A DNA stretch of 64,000 bases from Thermohalobaculum sp039187815 (lineage in GTDB: Bacteria > Pseudomonadota > Alphaproteobacteria > Rhodobacterales > Rhodobacteraceae), in NCBI GenBank assembly GCA_039187815.1, contig JBCCZI010000007.1, forward strand, positions 1 through 64,000. The letters run 5' to 3'. The notes beneath the pieces were generated by a model. That model was given only the letters and a program-made list of their open reading frames with translations. It had not been told where the DNA came from and ran no database searches. Below, in pieces: positions 25,194 to 33,884 of the stretch. Position 1 is the stretch's first letter. Each line of letters starts with the position of its first letter. Made by a program: the position numbers and the translations under genes.

Positions 25194-26627
25194 ATGCTGT
25201 CCAGCCAAAAAACGATCCAGTTCTCGAAGCCCGAGAACCACCTGCCGAGCAATGACGCCGAAACCCTCGGTGCGATCATTGCGACGGCCTCCGATATTGC
25301 TTTGGTGATCGACGCTCAGGACAGGATCCAAGACTTCGCAGCCGGGATCGAGGGGATCGAGGGGACGACCTTCTCCGACTGGGTCGGCCGCTCAGTCGAG
25401 GACATCGTCACCACCGAGAGCCGCCCCAAGATCCGAGAGATGTTGGAGACGGCGCGCCGCGGCGACATCGCGCGCTGGCGCGAGATCAACCACCCCATCA
25501 CCCTCGACGAAGGCGATTTTCCCGTGCGCTATTGCGCGGTGCGCGCCGATGAGGGGGGCTCGGTTCTGCTGCTCGGGCGCGATCTGCGGGCGATGGCGGC
25601 TCTGCAACGCCGGTTGGTCAGCGTCCAGCAATCGCTGGAGCGGGACTATGCGCGGCTCCTGCAGATGGAGACGCGGTACCGCCTGCTGTTCCAAAGCGCG
25701 ACCGAGGCCTTTCTGATCGTCGACGGCCAGACGCTGCGCATTCTCGAGGCGAATGATGCAGCCGCGGACCTGCTCGGCCGCCCGACCGACGATCTGCTGC
25801 GGCGCAAGTTCCCGTTCGGCTTCTCTGAGGACAGCAGCGCTGCGCTGGACACCGCCCTCACGACCGTGCGCGCCAGCGGGCGCCCCGAGACGATCACCGC
25901 CGCCTTTGGCAAAGATGACCGTGAGATCTCGGTGTTCCTGTCCCTCTTCCGGGTCGACAATGCTCGCCAATACCTCATCCGCCTCACGCCGCCGGGCCAG
26001 AGCAGGCTGACAGCCTCCCAGAGCGAGCGCCAGATCGTTGGCCTGTTCCGCCGCGCATCCGAGGCGATCGTCCTGACCGATGGCGACGGCCGGATCGAAT
26101 GGGCCAATGACAGCTTCCTGGATCTGGCCCAGGTCGCCGTCGAGACCCAACTGCGCGGCGAGACGATCGACCGGTTCTTCTCACGCCAAGGGATCGATCT
26201 GCCGCTGATTCTCTCCAACACGCGGGAGAGCGGGCGGCTGCGGTTCTATTCCTCGAGCCTCTCGGGGATGCACGGGCTGATCACCGATATCGAAGTGTCC
26301 TGCGTTGCCATTGCCGATCATGGCCGGCGCGGGTTCGGCTTTGTCTTCCGCAACACGGCGTTCCGTCCGCCCGAGACAGGGTTCGACACCGCAGGGCTGC
26401 CGCGCTCAGCCGAGCAGCTGACGGATCTGATCGGCCGCGTGCCGCTCAAAGATCTCGTGCGCGACACCGTCGACGTGATCGAGCGGCTCTGCATCGAGTC
26501 GGCGCTGCGCATGACCAACAACAATCGGGCCTCGGCGGCCGATCTGTTGGGGCTCAGCCGCCAGAGCCTCTATGTGAAGCTGCGTCGCTACGGGATCACC
26601 GGCCCTTACGACGACGACACCGTCTGA
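25194..26627 (+). CDS. ppsR: photosynthesis repressor PpsR/CrtJ
   Basis: 477 residues: an N-terminal region, PAS domains at about 20-130, 155-265 and 280-390, and a Fis-type helix-turn-helix at the end (NNNRASAADLLGLSRQSLYV, residues 442-461). It represses bch and crt promoters at TGT-N12-ACA sites in Rhodobacter. Cysteines are seen only at residues 114, 370 and 433. Cys433, just before the DNA-binding helices, matches the conserved redox Cys (420/424 in CrtJ/PpsR). There is no Cys near residue 250, where the partner Cys of Rhodobacter proteins lies. AerR partner encoded immediately upstream. Confidence 0.95.
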   Translation: MLSSQKTIQFSKPENHLPSNDAETLGAIIATASDIALVIDAQDRIQDFAAGIEGIEGTTFSDWVGRSVEDIVTTESRPKIREMLETARRGDIARWREINHPITLDEGDFPVRYCAVRADEGGSVLLLGRDLRAMAALQRRLVSVQQSLERDYARLLQMETRYRLLFQSATEAFLIVDGQTLRILEANDAAADLLGRPTDDLLRRKFPFGFSEDSSAALDTALTTVRASGRPETITAAFGKDDREISVFLSLFRVDNARQYLIRLTPPGQSRLTASQSERQIVGLFRRASEAIVLTDGDGRIEWANDSFLDLAQVAVETQLRGETIDRFFSRQGIDLPLILSNTRESGRLRFYSSSLSGMHGLITDIEVSCVAIADHGRRGFGFVFRNTAFRPPETGFDTAGLPRSAEQLTDLIGRVPLKDLVRDTVDVIERLCIESALRMTNNNRASAADLLGLSRQSLYVKLRRYGITGPYDDDTV

Positions 26628-26661
26628 TCTGCGGCAGGCTGTCCGCCGTCCCTGAATCCAC

Positions 26662-26690
26662 TTGGCCTGACAGGATGTGTCATGTTTAAT
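26662..26690 (+). promoter_or_regulatory. candidate bchG promoter
   Basis: TTGGCC at 26662-26667 and TTTAAT at 26685-26690 with a 17-base spacer. Transcription would begin about at the bchG ATG (26697), implying a leaderless or very short-leader mRNA. The -10 lies inside the PpsR-like box. Prediction by eye only. Confidence 0.4.
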
Positions 26691-26695
26691 TGACG
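26678..26695. promoter_or_regulatory. PpsR/CrtJ-like box before bchG
   Basis: TGT-N12-ACG in the extended form TGTC-N10-GACG, one mismatch from the consensus. It ends 1 base before the bchG start codon. An overlapping palindrome TGACA-N5-TGTCA is also present (26669-26683). Confidence 0.6.
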
Positions 26696-26696
26696 C

Positions 26697-27611
26697 ATGA
26701 GCGTCCATGATGTCACGCCGCCCTCACGTCTGCCCGAGCCCTCCGCGGTGCTCGAGCTTCTGAAGCCGCTCACCTGGTTCGCCCCCATGTGGGCATTTGG
26801 CTGTGGTGTGGTCTCGTCCGGCGCACCGGTGCTGGAGCGCTGGCCGATGGTGCTGGGCGGGCTCCTGCTCGCGGGACCGCTGGTCTGTGCAATGAGCCAG
26901 GCGACCAATGACTGGCATGACCGCCATGTCGACGCGATCAACGAGCCGAACCGACCGATCCCGTCCGGGCGCATTCCCGGCACGTGGGGGTTCCGCATTG
27001 CCGTCATCTGGGGCATGGCGGCCGTTGCCATGGGGGCCGTGCTCGGTCCCTGGGTGCTGGCCGCAGCCCTGCTCGCGATCGCCTGCGCGATCGCCTACAG
27101 CGCGCCGCCGCTCCGGCTGAAGCGCAACGGCTGGTGGAGCTGCCTGGTCTGCGGTCTCTGCTATGAGAGCCTGCCCTGGATCACCGGCGCGGCGGTGATG
27201 CGCGAGGCCGCCCCCGATCCCCGGATCCTGGCGGTGGCCCTCCTCTACGGCCTCGGCGCTCACGGGATCATGACGCTCAACGATTTCAAGGCGATCGAGG
27301 GGGATGCCCGGCTCGGTCTGCGCTCGCTGCCCGTGCAGCTTGGCCCGGCGCGGGCGGCCCAGATTGCCTGTGTCACCATGGCTCTGCCGCAGATGATCGT
27401 GGTCGGCCTGCTGCTGGCCTGGGGGCTGCCCTGGCATGGCGGCATCGTGGCGGTGCTGGTGGCGGCCCAGATCGCGCTGATGCCACGCCTGCTGGCGGAT
27501 CCCGAGGGGCGGGCCCCTTGGTACAACGCCACGGGAACGGGGCTCTATGTGCTCGGCATGCTGACCTCGGCGCTGGCGCTCAGCACGGTGATGTCGGAGA
27601 TCCTCCCATGA
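26697..27611 (+). CDS. bchG: bacteriochlorophyll synthase (geranylgeranyl transferase)
   Basis: 304 residues, a UbiA-type membrane prenyltransferase with about eight helices. The prenyl-diphosphate/Mg motif NDWHDRHVD is followed by INEPNRPIPSGRIP. A second conserved region GIMTLNDFKAIEGDARLGLR completes the pattern. It esterifies bacteriochlorophyllide a with geranylgeranyl pyrophosphate. There is no clear Shine-Dalgarno and a PpsR-like box abuts the start. The stop overlaps the next gene by 4 bp (ATGA). Confidence 0.96.
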   Translation: MSVHDVTPPSRLPEPSAVLELLKPLTWFAPMWAFGCGVVSSGAPVLERWPMVLGGLLLAGPLVCAMSQATNDWHDRHVDAINEPNRPIPSGRIPGTWGFRIAVIWGMAAVAMGAVLGPWVLAAALLAIACAIAYSAPPLRLKRNGWWSCLVCGLCYESLPWITGAAVMREAAPDPRILAVALLYGLGAHGIMTLNDFKAIEGDARLGLRSLPVQLGPARAAQIACVTMALPQMIVVGLLLAWGLPWHGGIVAVLVAAQIALMPRLLADPEGRAPWYNATGTGLYVLGMLTSALALSTVMSEILP

Positions 27612-28909
27612 CCCATTCGCCTCTTGGCTGGCTTGGAATACTGCGCCTCGGGCTTGTCCAAACGGCGATCGGCGCGGTGGTCGTGCTGACCAATTCAACG
27701 CTCAACCGGGTGATGGTCGTCGAGCTCGGCTTGGCCGCCATGCTGCCGGGCCTTCTGATGGGCCTCTACTACGGCGTCGAGCTGTTGCGCCCGCGCTGGG
27801 GGTACGGCTCGGACATCGCAGGACGGCGCACGCCCTGGATCCTGGGCGGGATTGCGATTTTGGCCCTGGGCGGCGTGGCCGCGGCCGGCGCCACCTGGGT
27901 GATGCAGAGCCATCTGGCCCTCGGCATCGGCCTGGCGATCCTGGCCTATACGGCCATCGGCATCGGTGTCGGCGCCTCCGGAACGTTGACGCTGACCTTG
28001 CTGGCGGTGACCGTCGCCCCGCGCCGACGTGCGGCGGCCGGCGCCATCGTCTTCCTGATGATGATCGCCGGATTGGCGGTGACGGCAGGGGCGGCGGGCC
28101 AGTTTCTGGACCCCTTCTCCTTTGAGCGCCTTTTGACCGTCAGCGCTTGCGTGGGTGCTGCGGCCTTTGCGCTGGCCATCTTTGCCGTGCGCGGGATCGA
28201 GCGGCGCCATGCGCGGCCGCTTGCGCCCACCACCGAGCGCCCGACACCGTTTCTGCAGGCGCTGCGCTCTGTCTGGCGGGATGAGGAGGCGCGGCGCCTC
28301 GCGATCTTCGTCTTCTGCTCGATGCTCGCCTTCAACATGCAGGATCCGATCCTTGAGCCGTTCGCCGGACTGGTCTTTGGGCTTGATGTCGGGGCCTCGA
28401 CCGGGCTCGCCGCGATGCAGCACCAGGGCGTCTTCTGGGGCATGATCGCCGCGGCGGTTGGGCTCTCGGGCCTGCGCCTTGGCACCATGCGGGGCTGGAT
28501 CGTGACCGGATGCACCGGTTCGGCCCTGGCGCTCGCCGCCTTGGCCTGGAGCGGGATGAGCGGGCGCGGCGATCTGCTGACGCCCATCGTCTTTGGCCTG
28601 GGCCTTTGCAACGGTCTGTTTGCGGCGACGGTGATCGGGCAGATGATGGCCTCGGCTGCCGGCGGAGAGCCGGGCCGCGAGGGCACCCGCATCGGCTTTT
28701 GGGGCGCTGCCCAGGCCATCGCCTTTGGCTGCGGGATCCTGGCCGGCGCCGGCGCGGCCGACATCGCCTGCGCCCTCTTGTCGGATGTGGCCTCGGCCTA
28801 CGGCGTCGTCTTCTTGATCGAAGCCGTCCTCTTCCTCGCCGCCGCAGCCCTTGCGGCCCGGATCGCCCTGCCCGGCCGACCGGACCCGGCCCTTATGCCA
28901 GGAGAATGA
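27608..28909 (+). CDS. PucC-like BCD-family transporter (Orf428 type)
   Basis: 433 residues, 12 predicted membrane helices, in the same MFS branch as LhaA/PucC. Typical parts: GLVQTAIGAVVVLTNSTLNR, LRPRWGYGSDIAGRRTPWI, FNMQDPILEPFAG. A gene of this type (orf428) sits between bchG and bchP in Rhodobacter clusters and is thought to help pigment handling or light-harvesting assembly. It is distinct from lhaA at 13.6-15.0 kb. Starts by 4-bp overlap with bchG. Confidence 0.9.
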   Translation: MTHSPLGWLGILRLGLVQTAIGAVVVLTNSTLNRVMVVELGLAAMLPGLLMGLYYGVELLRPRWGYGSDIAGRRTPWILGGIAILALGGVAAAGATWVMQSHLALGIGLAILAYTAIGIGVGASGTLTLTLLAVTVAPRRRAAAGAIVFLMMIAGLAVTAGAAGQFLDPFSFERLLTVSACVGAAAFALAIFAVRGIERRHARPLAPTTERPTPFLQALRSVWRDEEARRLAIFVFCSMLAFNMQDPILEPFAGLVFGLDVGASTGLAAMQHQGVFWGMIAAAVGLSGLRLGTMRGWIVTGCTGSALALAALAWSGMSGRGDLLTPIVFGLGLCNGLFAATVIGQMMASAAGGEPGREGTRIGFWGAAQAIAFGCGILAGAGAADIACALLSDVASAYGVVFLIEAVLFLAAAALAARIALPGRPDPALMPGE

Positions 28910-28911
28910 CC

Positions 28912-30078
28912 ATGGAGCGCTATGATGTCGTGATCGTCGGAGGCGGCCCGTCCGGGGCGACGGCCGCGACCGAGCTTGCGACGGCCGGCCGCCACGTGCT
29001 GTTGCTCGACCGGGCCGGGCGGATCAAGCCTTGCGGCGGCGCGGTGCCACCCCGCCTGATCCGCGATTTCGACATCCCCGAATCGCAGATCGTCGCCCGC
29101 ATTCGCAAGGCGCGGATGATCTCGCCCTCGGCCCACCATGTCGATATCCCGATCGAGAACGGCTATGTGGGCATGGTCGACCGCGAGCATTTCGATGAGT
29201 TTCTGCGTGAGCGGGCCGCCAATGCCGGGGCCACGCGCCGGACCGCCACGTTCGAGGCCGTGGAGCACACCGATGACGGGCTCACCCTCGTCCGGTTTCG
29301 CCAGGGCGGAGAAACGCACCGCGTCGCGACCCGTCTGGTCATCGGCGCCGACGGAGCCCGCTCGGGTGTCGCGCGGCAATGCGTGCCGGGCGGCGACACG
29401 ATCCCTTACGTGATCGCCTATCACGAGATCGTCCGCAGCCCCGAGGCCAACTGGGACCCGGCGCGCTGCGATGTGATCTATGACGGCCGGATCTCGCCCG
29501 ACTTTTATGGCTGGGTGTTCCCCCATGGGCCGCAGACCTCGGTGGGCATGGGCACGGGCCATCGGGGCTTTGACCTCAAACGGGCGACGGCCGAACTGCG
29601 GGTGGCCTCGGGGCTCGGCTCGGCCGAGACCGTGCGCACCGAGGGCGCGCCGATCCCGCTCAAGCCGCTGAAGCGCTGGGACAATGGCCGCGACGTGGTG
29701 CTGGCCGGCGATGCCGCCGGCGTGGTCGCGCCGTCCTCGGGCGAGGGGATCTACTATGCCATGATCGGCGGGCAGGAGGCGGCCCGGGCCTGCGAGGAGT
29801 GCCTGGCCACCGGCGATGTCCGGGCCCTGCGCGGCGCCCGTAAGCGGTTCCTCAAAGAGCACGGCCGGGTCTTCTGGGTCCTCGGCATCATGCAGAAGTA
29901 TTGGTACAAGAACGACAAACGGCGCGAGAGCTTTGTCAAGATCTGCGAAGACAAGGACGTCCAGCGCCTGACCTTCGAGGCCTATATGAACAAGAAGCTC
30001 GTGCACAAAAAGCCAATGGCCCATGTGCGGATCTTCTTCAAGGATCTGGCGCATCTGATGGGCCTCGCGCGCAGCTGA
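28912..30078 (+). CDS. bchP: geranylgeranyl reductase
   Basis: 388 residues from the second of two close ATGs. The first ATG (28906) overlaps the previous stop, but the AGGAGA ribosome site is too close to it, while 28912 has about 7 bases of spacing. FAD-binding motif VVIVGGGPSGATAATELA at the N-terminus, a second FAD motif ADGARSGVAR, and GDAAGVVAPSSGEGIYYAM. It reduces the geranylgeranyl tail to phytyl using NADPH. Translationally linked to the upstream transporter gene. Confidence 0.96.
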   Translation: MERYDVVIVGGGPSGATAATELATAGRHVLLLDRAGRIKPCGGAVPPRLIRDFDIPESQIVARIRKARMISPSAHHVDIPIENGYVGMVDREHFDEFLRERAANAGATRRTATFEAVEHTDDGLTLVRFRQGGETHRVATRLVIGADGARSGVARQCVPGGDTIPYVIAYHEIVRSPEANWDPARCDVIYDGRISPDFYGWVFPHGPQTSVGMGTGHRGFDLKRATAELRVASGLGSAETVRTEGAPIPLKPLKRWDNGRDVVLAGDAAGVVAPSSGEGIYYAMIGGQEAARACEECLATGDVRALRGARKRFLKEHGRVFWVLGIMQKYWYKNDKRRESFVKICEDKDVQRLTFEAYMNKKLVHKKPMAHVRIFFKDLAHLMGLARS

Positions 30079-30097
30079 GCGGGGCCGATTGACAGCC

Positions 30098-31171
30098 ATG
30101 GACCAGTTGGTAGCCTCCGCGCCTCTCGGGCAGTCCGCCCGCCCCAGCCGGAGCCCCAGCATGCGACCCGCCTTCCCCTTCACCGCGATCGTCGGTCAGG
30201 CAGAGATCAAACGCGCCCTGACCATTGCCGCGGTGGATCCGAGTGTCGGCGGCGTTCTCGCCTTTGGCGACCGCGGGACGGGAAAGTCGACGGCCGTGCG
30301 CGCGCTGGCCGCACTTTTGCCGGAGATCGAGGTGGTCGCGGGCTGTCCGTATAACAGCCAGCTCGGGGAGGGCGCGGATCTCTGTGCGGCCTGCGCCGCA
30401 CCCGAACCCGAGACCGCTCAGGTGCCCACGCCTGTGGTCGATCTGCCGCTCGGGGCCACCGAGGATCGGGTGATCGGAGCGCTCGATATCGAGCGCGCCC
30501 TCACGCAGGGGGAGAAGGCTTTTGAGCCGGGGCTGCTGGCCTCCGCCCATCGCGGCTTCCTATACATCGACGAGGTGAACCTGCTTGAAGATCATCTGGT
30601 CGATCTGTTGCTCGACGTCGCCGCCTCTGGAGAGAACGTGGTGGAGCGCGAGGGGCTCTCGATCCGCCACCCGGCCCGCTTTGTCATCGTCGGCAGCGGC
30701 AACCCTGAGGAGGGCGAACTGCGGCCCCAGCTGCTCGACCGCTTCGGACTGTCCGTCGAGGTGACGACGCCCACCACCGTTGCGGATCGCATCGAGGTCG
30801 TGCGCCGGCGCGACGCCTTCGAGCGCGATCCCGCCGCCTTTCAGGCCCGCTGGGCCGAGGCCGAGGCCGACCTGCGCGCCGGCATTCTGGCCGCCCGTGC
30901 GGCTCTCGATGTGACGGCGGTGCCGGATGCCTTTCTCGAAACCGCCGCTGGGCTCTGCGTCGCCCTTGGCACCGACGGGCTTCGCGGCGAGCTGACCGTG
31001 ATGCGCGCCGCCCGAGCCGCTGCGGCGCTCGACGGCCGGCCCGAAGCCACCGAGGCCGATCTGCGATCGGTTGCCCCCATGGCACTTGGCCACCGCATGC
31101 GTCGGGATCCACTGGACGAGACCGGCTCGGCGGCCCGGCTCGAGCGCGCCATCTCCGAGGTCCTGGGGTGA
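30098..31171 (+). CDS. bchI: magnesium chelatase ATPase subunit I
   Basis: 357 residues from the ATG in MDQLVASAPLG; a TTG three codons upstream is possible. AAA+ ATPase: FTAIVGQAEIKRAL, Walker A FGDRGTGKSTAVRAL, Walker B GFLYIDEVNLLEDHLVD, and the arginine finger region ELRPQLLDRFGL. It hydrolyses ATP in the I-D motor that drives BchH. It directly follows bchP (19 bp) and overlaps bchD by 4 bp. In Rhodobacter capsulatus and sphaeroides bchIDO lies next to crtA, so the placement differs. Confidence 0.97.
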   Translation: MDQLVASAPLGQSARPSRSPSMRPAFPFTAIVGQAEIKRALTIAAVDPSVGGVLAFGDRGTGKSTAVRALAALLPEIEVVAGCPYNSQLGEGADLCAACAAPEPETAQVPTPVVDLPLGATEDRVIGALDIERALTQGEKAFEPGLLASAHRGFLYIDEVNLLEDHLVDLLLDVAASGENVVEREGLSIRHPARFVIVGSGNPEEGELRPQLLDRFGLSVEVTTPTTVADRIEVVRRRDAFERDPAAFQARWAEAEADLRAGILAARAALDVTAVPDAFLETAAGLCVALGTDGLRGELTVMRAARAAAALDGRPEATEADLRSVAPMALGHRMRRDPLDETGSAARLERAISEVLG

Positions 31172-32919
31172 CCGAGGCGCATGCGGGCGGCCCTCAACCA
31201 TGGGCCGATGCCGGCCTGGCGGCGGCTCTGTTCGCGATCGATCCGCATGGATTGGGTGGCGTGGCGCTCCGCGCGCGCCACGGTCCTGTGCGCGAGGTCT
31301 GGTTGGCGGGTCTGCGCGCCGCGCTGCCCCCAGACGCTCCGCTGCGCCGTCTGCCACCGGCGACCGAAGATGCGCGCCTGCTTGGCGGCTTGGATCTGGT
31401 CGCCACGCTCGATCGGGGTCGTCCAGTCGCCTCCCGCGGTCTGATGGCCGAATGCGACGGTGGCACGCTCGTGCTGACCATGGCCGAACGCACGGGCGAA
31501 GGCCTGGCTGCACGGCTGGCCGCGGCACTCGACACAGGGGCGGTGCGCAGCGAGCGCGACGGGCTCTCGCAGACATCGACGGCACGCTTCGGCCTGGTTG
31601 CGCTCGACGAGGGCGCGGAGGCCGAGGAACGCCCGCCAGAGGCGCTGCTCGACCGGCTCGCATTCCGCCTCGATCTCGACGCCGTGTCGCGCGGCGAGGC
31701 GGTACCGCTGCCCTATCGCTGCGAGGACGTTTTGCGCGCGAGGGACGCATTGGCCGCCCATGCGCCGCCCGATGAGGCTCTGGAGGCGCTGACCAAGACG
31801 GCCGCGATGCTGGGGATCGTGTCCTTGCGTGCGCCGCTGCTGGCCCTCCGCGCGACGGCCGCGCTGTCCGCCTTGCTCGGCCCTGGGATCACGGCTGGCG
31901 AGGCGACCGAGATCGCGGCGCGCTTGGTGTTTGCGCCGCGCGCGACCCGCCTGCCATCGGCCGAGCCCGAGGCCGATCCGGACCCTCCGGCCGAACCGCC
32001 CGTACCCGAGCATGACGCCGAGACCCAAGGTGAGCCGACAAACGCGCCTTTGGCCGACCGGGTGCTCGAGGCGGCAGAGGCCGCGATCCCGGCAGGTCTG
32101 CTCGAACGCCTTGCCGCCGCAGGCCAACGCCGGCGGGGCGAGCATGGCCGTGCCGGTGCCGAGCGCGATGCCTTTGACCGTGGGCGCCCGCTCCCCTCGC
32201 GCCCGGGCCCTTTGAACGCAGGGCGGCGGGTCGATGTGGTCGCAACGCTGCGGGCCGCCGCTCCTTGGCAGGCGCTGCGCCAAGCGCATGGCGGGGCCGC
32301 GTCCCGCGCGGTGCGGCTCCGGGCATCCGATCTCCGCCTCCGCCGGTACCGCAGACACAGTGCCTCGGCCACCGTCTTTGCTGTGGATGCATCGGGGTCG
32401 ACCGCGGCGGCTCGGCTCGCCGAGGCAAAGGGCGCGGTCGAGTTGCTGCTGGCCGAGGCCTATGTGCGCCGGGACCTTGTGGCGCTCGTCGCCTTTCGAG
32501 GCACCACCGCTGAGGTGTTGCTCCCGCCAACCGGAGCGCCAGCGCTGGCGCGGCGGCGCTTGGCCGCGCTGCCGGGTGGCGGTGGAACGCCGCTGGCGCT
32601 CGGTCTCGAGGCCGCAGCAGGCCTCGCCACCAAGCTGTCCGCCCGGGGCACTGATACACAGATCGTTCTGCTGACCGATGGCCGCGCCAATATCGACCGT
32701 GCGGGTCAGCCTGGGCGGACAGCGGCATCAGATGATGCCCTGGCCAGCGCCCGGGCTTGTCGGGCCCGCGGCCACGGCGCTCTTGTCATCGACACTGGCG
32801 CCCGGCCGCGCCCCGAGGCCGCCGCCTTGGCCGAGGCCATGGGCGCCCGCTATCTGGCACTGCCGCGTGCTGATGCCGGCGTGATCTCCGCCGCAGCCGT
32901 CGCGGCCCGAACGCAGTGA
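31168..32919 (+). CDS. bchD: magnesium chelatase subunit D
   Basis: 583 residues. The N-terminal AAA+-like half is degenerate and lacks a clear P-loop. An acidic proline-rich linker covers about residues 270-295, and a C-terminal von Willebrand A domain carries the MIDAS motif FAVDASGST and the later VLLTDGRANI. It bridges BchI and BchH in the chelatase. GTG start overlapping the bchI stop (GTGA) and end overlapping bchO in the same way. Confidence 0.96.
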   Translation: MTEAHAGGPQPWADAGLAAALFAIDPHGLGGVALRARHGPVREVWLAGLRAALPPDAPLRRLPPATEDARLLGGLDLVATLDRGRPVASRGLMAECDGGTLVLTMAERTGEGLAARLAAALDTGAVRSERDGLSQTSTARFGLVALDEGAEAEERPPEALLDRLAFRLDLDAVSRGEAVPLPYRCEDVLRARDALAAHAPPDEALEALTKTAAMLGIVSLRAPLLALRATAALSALLGPGITAGEATEIAARLVFAPRATRLPSAEPEADPDPPAEPPVPEHDAETQGEPTNAPLADRVLEAAEAAIPAGLLERLAAAGQRRRGEHGRAGAERDAFDRGRPLPSRPGPLNAGRRVDVVATLRAAAPWQALRQAHGGAASRAVRLRASDLRLRRYRRHSASATVFAVDASGSTAAARLAEAKGAVELLLAEAYVRRDLVALVAFRGTTAEVLLPPTGAPALARRRLAALPGGGGTPLALGLEAAAGLATKLSARGTDTQIVLLTDGRANIDRAGQPGRTAASDDALASARACRARGHGALVIDTGARPRPEAAALAEAMGARYLALPRADAGVISAAAVAARTQ

Positions 32920-33821
32920 GCCTCGAGATGATTCTGCGTGCCCCCCGGCCCGTTTGGGCACGCGACGGGCGTGACTGGCCGCACCGAGACAGCAGCCGCT
33001 TTGTCCGGGCCGACGGGCTCGAATGGCATGTGCAGATCATGGGGGACGGGCCGACCGCACTGTTGCTCCATGGTGCGGGCGCCGCGTCGCACAGCTGGCG
33101 CGGACTGGCGCCGCTGCTGGCCCAGCACTTTCGCGTGGTGGTTCCGGATCTGCCTGGACATGGCTTTACGAGCATGCCGCCCGATCCCGGATTGGCGCTG
33201 CCATCGGTGGCACGACGGATGTCAGGCCTGATGTCAACGCTCGGGTTGACGACGTTCCTTGGGATTGGGCACTCGGCGGGGGCGGCGGTGTTGCTGCAGA
33301 TGGCCCTTGATGGACGATCGGTTCCGGACAAGGTCGTGGCGATCAATCCGGCGCTGTCTCCGTTTCGGGGGCTGCCGGGGCTCGTTTTGCCGGCCATGGC
33401 TCGGGCGCTGCACTGGAACCCGCTCGCCGCACATCTGATCGCCGTGGCGGCGATCGATCCGAACACGGTGCCGGCCTTGATCCGCGGGGTGGGCTCGCGC
33501 ATCGAGCCTCTGGGCATGCGCCACTATACGCGTCTTTTGCGCAGCGCCGGGCATGTCGCGGGCACGGTTGGCATGATGGCGTCGTGGACACTTGATGGGC
33601 TGTGGGCGGCGCTGCCGAGCCTGTCGCTTCCGGTGCTCGTGGTCAGTGGCGCGCGCGACCGCGCTGTCCCGCCCCGCCTCGCGCGCGAGGCCACGCTGAG
33701 GTTTCCGGCCGCCAAATGCGTCGAGCTTCCCGATCTCGGCCATCTTGCGCATGAGGAGGACCCGCAGGCCCTGGCCGATCTCGTGCTGCGCTTTGCGGGC
33801 GTGTCGCGCGATCGGACTTAG
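32916..33821 (+). CDS. bchO: Mg chelatase accessory alpha/beta hydrolase BchO
   Basis: 301 residues. Alpha/beta hydrolase fold: oxyanion region LLLHGAGAASHSWRGLAPLL, nucleophile elbow GIGHSAGAAV with Ser, late Asp in VLVVSGARDRAVPP and His in LPDLGHLAHEEDP. BchO is assigned to the Mg-chelatase step from gene linkage and mutants, without a proven reaction. GTG start overlapping the bchD stop. Convergent with pufM; the hairpin at 33830-33855 lies between them. Confidence 0.93.
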   Translation: MSLEMILRAPRPVWARDGRDWPHRDSSRFVRADGLEWHVQIMGDGPTALLLHGAGAASHSWRGLAPLLAQHFRVVVPDLPGHGFTSMPPDPGLALPSVARRMSGLMSTLGLTTFLGIGHSAGAAVLLQMALDGRSVPDKVVAINPALSPFRGLPGLVLPAMARALHWNPLAAHLIAVAAIDPNTVPALIRGVGSRIEPLGMRHYTRLLRSAGHVAGTVGMMASWTLDGLWAALPSLSLPVLVVSGARDRAVPPRLAREATLRFPAAKCVELPDLGHLAHEEDPQALADLVLRFAGVSRDRT

Positions 33822-33829
33822 AATGCCAA

Positions 33830-33855
33830 CGCCCAGAGCCTTATGGCTCCGGGCG
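33830..33855. terminator. hairpin between convergent bchO and pufM
   Basis: Stem CGCCCAGAGCC / GGCTCCGGGCG with one mismatch around the loop TTAT. It lies in the 63-bp gap between the two stop codons, a likely terminator for both transcripts. No T-run is seen. Confidence 0.6.
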
Positions 33856-33884
33856 CTGTGGTCTTGCTCAGCAGTTGCGGGGGA

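Noticed and set aside
33822..33884. Possible pufX after pufM
   Set aside because: Only 63 bp remain before the convergent bchO stop, and they hold a hairpin; no coding frame fits.
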